In this document: positions 61,101 through 64,000 of the stretch, piece after piece | How positions within the stretch are numbered: the stretch's first letter is position 1 | Layout of the letters: each line of letters opens with the position of its first letter | Assembly (NCBI GenBank): GCA_017309115.1 | Contig: JAFLEF010000012.1 | Span: 62,001 to 126,000 of the forward strand | Origin: Verrucomicrobiota bacterium | Lineage (GTDB): Bacteria > Verrucomicrobiota > Verrucomicrobiia > Limisphaerales > UBA9464 | DNA length: 64,000 nucleotides | Reading direction: 5' to 3' | The notes under the pieces: model-generated | What the model saw: the letters and a program-made list of their open reading frames with translations, nothing else | What the model was told of the DNA's origin: nothing | Database searches by the model: none | Translations under genes and position numbers: made by a program

Positions 61101-61948
61101 GCCGACAATCCGGCGGCCGGACGTGGCTGGTCGACTTCCTGCGCTGGGGAGCGCTCGAACGAACCCGATCCGTGGGCCACTACCCGGATGGATCCCCTCA
61201 TGCCGACCGCGATTTCGCCACCCCCACTCCCGGTAACCCCAATTCGTTGGTGGTTCCGCTGTTGCCAGTTTGGATCAACGAATGGATGGCCCTGAACAAC
61301 ACGATCCCTGATCCGGCCGGCAGCCCGGACAATCCCGAGTTCAACGATTGGTTCGAACTCTACAATCCGAACGAAGCGCCCGTGAATCTTTCGGGTTTCG
61401 TGCTCAGCAACTCCCCCACCGACCAGACCAAATTCCGAATCCCCAGCGGCTACGTCATTCCTGGTCGGGGATATCTCCTGGTGTGGGCCGACAATCAATC
61501 CAGTCAGAACTCCCCGCAACGGCCGGATCTGCACGTGAACTTCCGGCTTTCCGGAGATGGCGAGGCCATCGCGCTGTTTGATCCCGAGGGAAAACTCGTG
61601 GATTCCGTCAGCTTCGGACCGCAGCAAGCCAACGTCAGCGAAGGTCGCGCAACGGCCGGCGGCCCCTTCGTACGCTTCCCGAATCCTACGCCAGGAACGG
61701 CCAACACCGGACTACCACCTGTCATTGCCCCCATCCTGGCGCTTCCCACGCTGAGTACCACCGGCGAACTGACGCTGATCTGGAGTACTCAGGTGGGACG
61801 AACATACCAAGTCTACAGCAGCGACGACCTGGCTGGAGCGTGGGTTCCCCTGGCACCCGCCTTCGTCGCCACCAGCAACACGGGAAGCCTGACCGATCCC
61901 GCGCCTCCCCCGACCGGACGGTTTTATCACGTCCGCGTGGCCGAATGA
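55193..61948 (+). CDS. Giant secreted CotH kinase with six lamin-tail domains (2251 aa)
   Basis: Signal peptide at residues 1-24 from the ATG at 55193. A GTG at 55103 or ATG at 55121 (with a close GGAGG) would add an implausible pre-signal tail. Then a concanavalin-like beta domain (about 25-220) and lamin-tail (LTD) domains near 235-400, 400-530, 531-690, 1456-1570, 1880-2012 and 2025-2170, each with an IVxxEIMxxP-like opening and a FVELYN/YLELHN box. A central CotH domain covers about 1000-1350 with NWDSFGNRNAQNMYAY and IMWDANIVFG as the catalytic-loop Asp/Asn motifs. A carbohydrate-binding-like LLKNGGFED module precedes LTD5. The C-terminus carries the W...RFYHVR module shared with the giant adhesin. 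CotH phosphorylation of surface proteins is the inferred activity. It may be regulated separately from other genes; no operon partner is evident. Confidence 0.88.
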   Translation: MAMHWFFRFGRWLGRVLWILPMALWAAALDPAVLTPIDIGPTEIAGTLERSGDTIRLTAAGTGIGGRSDGFQFVWTQFTNDFDLKFRVSALTATDVLARAGLMVRESLETNAPFLGLFATPTAAGSHILLRSSGAISSPQAGYFPPNLPHSWLRLRRTGELFTGFGSFDGVNWTLISSNSIFLTNSLVGFAATSRNPSVATLAEFSDLADADPAAPQVPLSLSVEPPGPTSRRSAIVVSEVMYHPADRTDLRNGEFVELYNSQPFFEDLSGWRLAGDYEYTLPPNTVIPGGGFLLIAPNPADVMALYGVSNVLGGFTNTLSNSSGEIRLLSERGAVLFELEYRDKDPWPLAADGSGHSLALVHPSYGEADPRAWSASARPGGSPGAWEYADQQPRRQVRLNELLGRAGATGPGPFVELFNSGSQEVDLTGCRLGYHELAPSYVFPAGTRIPARGFLSVTPAELGFALRLDAETLFLRSPAGAADGGAVLDAVRFDPSPAGVSRGRWADGTTEFYELATPTPAGTNAPPRPTEIVFNEIMHSPLTGDTDLEYLELHNLSSRTLSLAGWRIEGGVEFTFPPTAQVPAGGFLVVAGNAARLRSVHPELTAANCLGDFQGNLSSRGERLVLLRPEIIPDGAGQRVVLTPADQLTYRSGGQWGQWNDEGGSSLELVDPRANRRWGGNWADSDESRRGQWTTIEATGVLDLGAGNADALQVGLLGEGEALLDNLEVIGPAGTNAVVNGDFEGPTPGFAALGNHIRSSLETTEGDGSSRSLHLRASGNLDTGANRVRFRFPRNLNPGDTYTLRARMRWLKGWPEPLLRVRGNWLEATGRLLVPERAGTPGAANSRRLDNAGPALAEVTHHPVLPAANDAVIVSVQVDDPDGVESVRLHWRVDPILEYSVLEMRDDGAGGDERAGDGRYSATLPGQPNAALVAFWIQATDRAGVPATREFPRNAPVSEALIRYGESAANNAFGTYRLWLTRKNSTTWGNRPNLSNEPVEGTLVYGNFRAIHGAGYRFAGSPYHQQFTSPTSDAHYVWRLPGDDRLLGSDNFNKVHAPGNGPFDDDTTQREQTVYWMARQLGLPWLYRRYVNVYVNGSKRRKLMEDTQVGSGDFISSYFPNDDQGDLFKINPWFEFTSESGTSLNFSNNGWADMNDYRTTGNARKLARYRWNWQPRAVEGTVNDYRRFFALIDAANSVSQEDFIRNLEAEADMTQWLRIFALNHAVGNWDSFGNRNAQNMYAYRPERGRWQLIMWDANIVFGNSGSDGPTGDDLFQYNGADGPMGRIYFTPHFRRMYYQALGEIIAGPMNTNRLSALLDAKFAAFQASGVSASAPTAIKTWVRSRIGFLNTVLADQAATFTAKLDNLPTGSSPLNLITVSGTAPLAVRTILLNGVPQPVEWTSETDWVLPVVLAAGSNTLRFEGRNAAGEIHPGANRQLTVRFTGTAESAADKIVFTEVQARPPTPGAEYVELLNVSTTQAFDLSGWRLSGLDYIFPPGCILPAGQRWVLAADRAAFLGTYDPRRATLRDVFPGTLSPTGETLRLIRPGTTPEADQTITAVTYQTQDPWPNPPAGSALQLVDPSRSEDERIGNWSFVAPRDPNFTEWKRAQVTAAVGAGGELQLYVSGYPPVTDPLDVRGTYWGSINFGGPVPYGVRFDRNNGELSASFLFDPNDLEANNPMVGVSQNGLDIQFGFDAENRFVGKLSADGTRITGNYLGGGASASFTFARLNPGGSLLLDDVALVRGNTPEAGENLLKNGGFEDSLIGTWQAEGNHADSETTDQQAHQGTRSLLLRGSTGGTGSPTNAVVQTVTGLIPGETLTLSYWYLDGTTAQGLMVRLGDGSLDLPVRTAPTKDPHNEYTPGYANTTAGEAPVFGNLWLNEVQPDPTNGAPWLELWNAGSFPEPLDGLYLSDSTGSLTRDAFPSGLSVAPGQFLLVALDGTGTLNVPTDLRTSFRAAPQNGAVFLSRQSGGRTWLVDFLRWGALERTRSVGHYPDGSPHADRDFATPTPGNPNSLVVPLLPVWINEWMALNNTIPDPAGSPDNPEFNDWFELYNPNEAPVNLSGFVLSNSPTDQTKFRIPSGYVIPGRGYLLVWADNQSSQNSPQRPDLHVNFRLSGDGEAIALFDPEGKLVDSVSFGPQQANVSEGRATAGGPFVRFPNPTPGTANTGLPPVIAPILALPTLSTTGELTLIWSTQVGRTYQVYSSDDLAGAWVPLAPAFVATSNTGSLTDPAPPPTGRFYHVRVAE

Positions 61949-62039
61949 GCGAGGGGCCATCCGCCGAGTTCAACGAAGAAGTTCCATCAGCGGCCGGCGG
62001 CTGACTCCTTCTCCACGGCATCTGCGGACAGCCCCCGTC
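61949..62039. other. Convergent gap between the CotH/LTD gene and clpB
   Basis: 91 bases between the plus-strand stop and the clpB stop on the minus strand. A GCGGCCGGCGGC patch near 61990 can form a weak stem. There is no T-run, so no clear intrinsic terminator can be named. Confidence 0.45.

Positions 62040-64000
<1,961 letters not shown>

Overview
The window looks like a chromosomal segment of a high-GC Verrucomicrobiota bacterium, probably of the Pedosphaera/Limisphaerales type. I infer this from gene content only: a DUF1549/DUF1553 + DUF1501 pair, a Tat-exported metallophosphoesterase, sulfatase and CotH/lamin-tail proteins, a Verrucomicrobia-style prepilin, a PEP-CTERM segment, giant secreted proteins ending in a short W...RF[FY]xxR module, and abundant short intergenic repeats.

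Layout. Bases 1-356 are a repeat-bearing intergenic stretch. Bases 357-34776 hold three collinear minus-strand genes for very large secreted proteins: a 1365-aa jelly-roll/Ig repeat protein; a 4277-aa RHS/YD-repeat protein that carries an internal PEP-CTERM segment followed by a second signal peptide and ends in a toxin-like tail; and a 5761-aa mosaic adhesin (13 CarboxypepD_reg-like domains, SbsA-type Ig domains, discoidin, PA14, three LamG domains, cadherin-like domains, four long beta repeats). The last two are 9 bases apart, and the Shine-Dalgarno sequence of the second overlaps the stop codon of the first, so they are almost certainly co-translated.

Bases 35010-40782 carry a Tat metallophosphoesterase (minus), a CPBP intramembrane protease, and a two-gene envelope operon with ATGA overlap (DUF2330-like membrane protein and a helical anchored protein). 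Bases 41117-44210 hold a divergent sulfatase/CotH pair. Bases 44455-48123 are a minus-strand operon of a serine hydrolase and a glycoside-hydrolase-like protein. Bases 48504-54127 run on the plus strand: a divergent dihydropteroate-synthase-like protein, a small membrane protein, a DUF1549/DUF1553 protein with a discoidin-like insert, and a DUF1501 Tat protein. Then come a prepilin-like protein (54280-55071) and a 2251-aa CotH kinase with six lamin-tail domains (55193-61948). The right edge holds the 3' part of clpB on the minus strand.

Most of the coding capacity is for exported or surface proteins, consistent with a lifestyle based on polymer degradation and surface attachment. The most unusual material is the RHS/adhesin locus and the non-coding repeats: a 39-base palindromic element present twice at convergent gene ends, a 63-base direct repeat, a 121-base tandem duplication in a divergent promoter region, a ~115-base element present in two inverted copies, and a TGAGAGT/C-like microsatellite that recurs only between genes. 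I see no tRNA, rRNA, CRISPR array or transposase.
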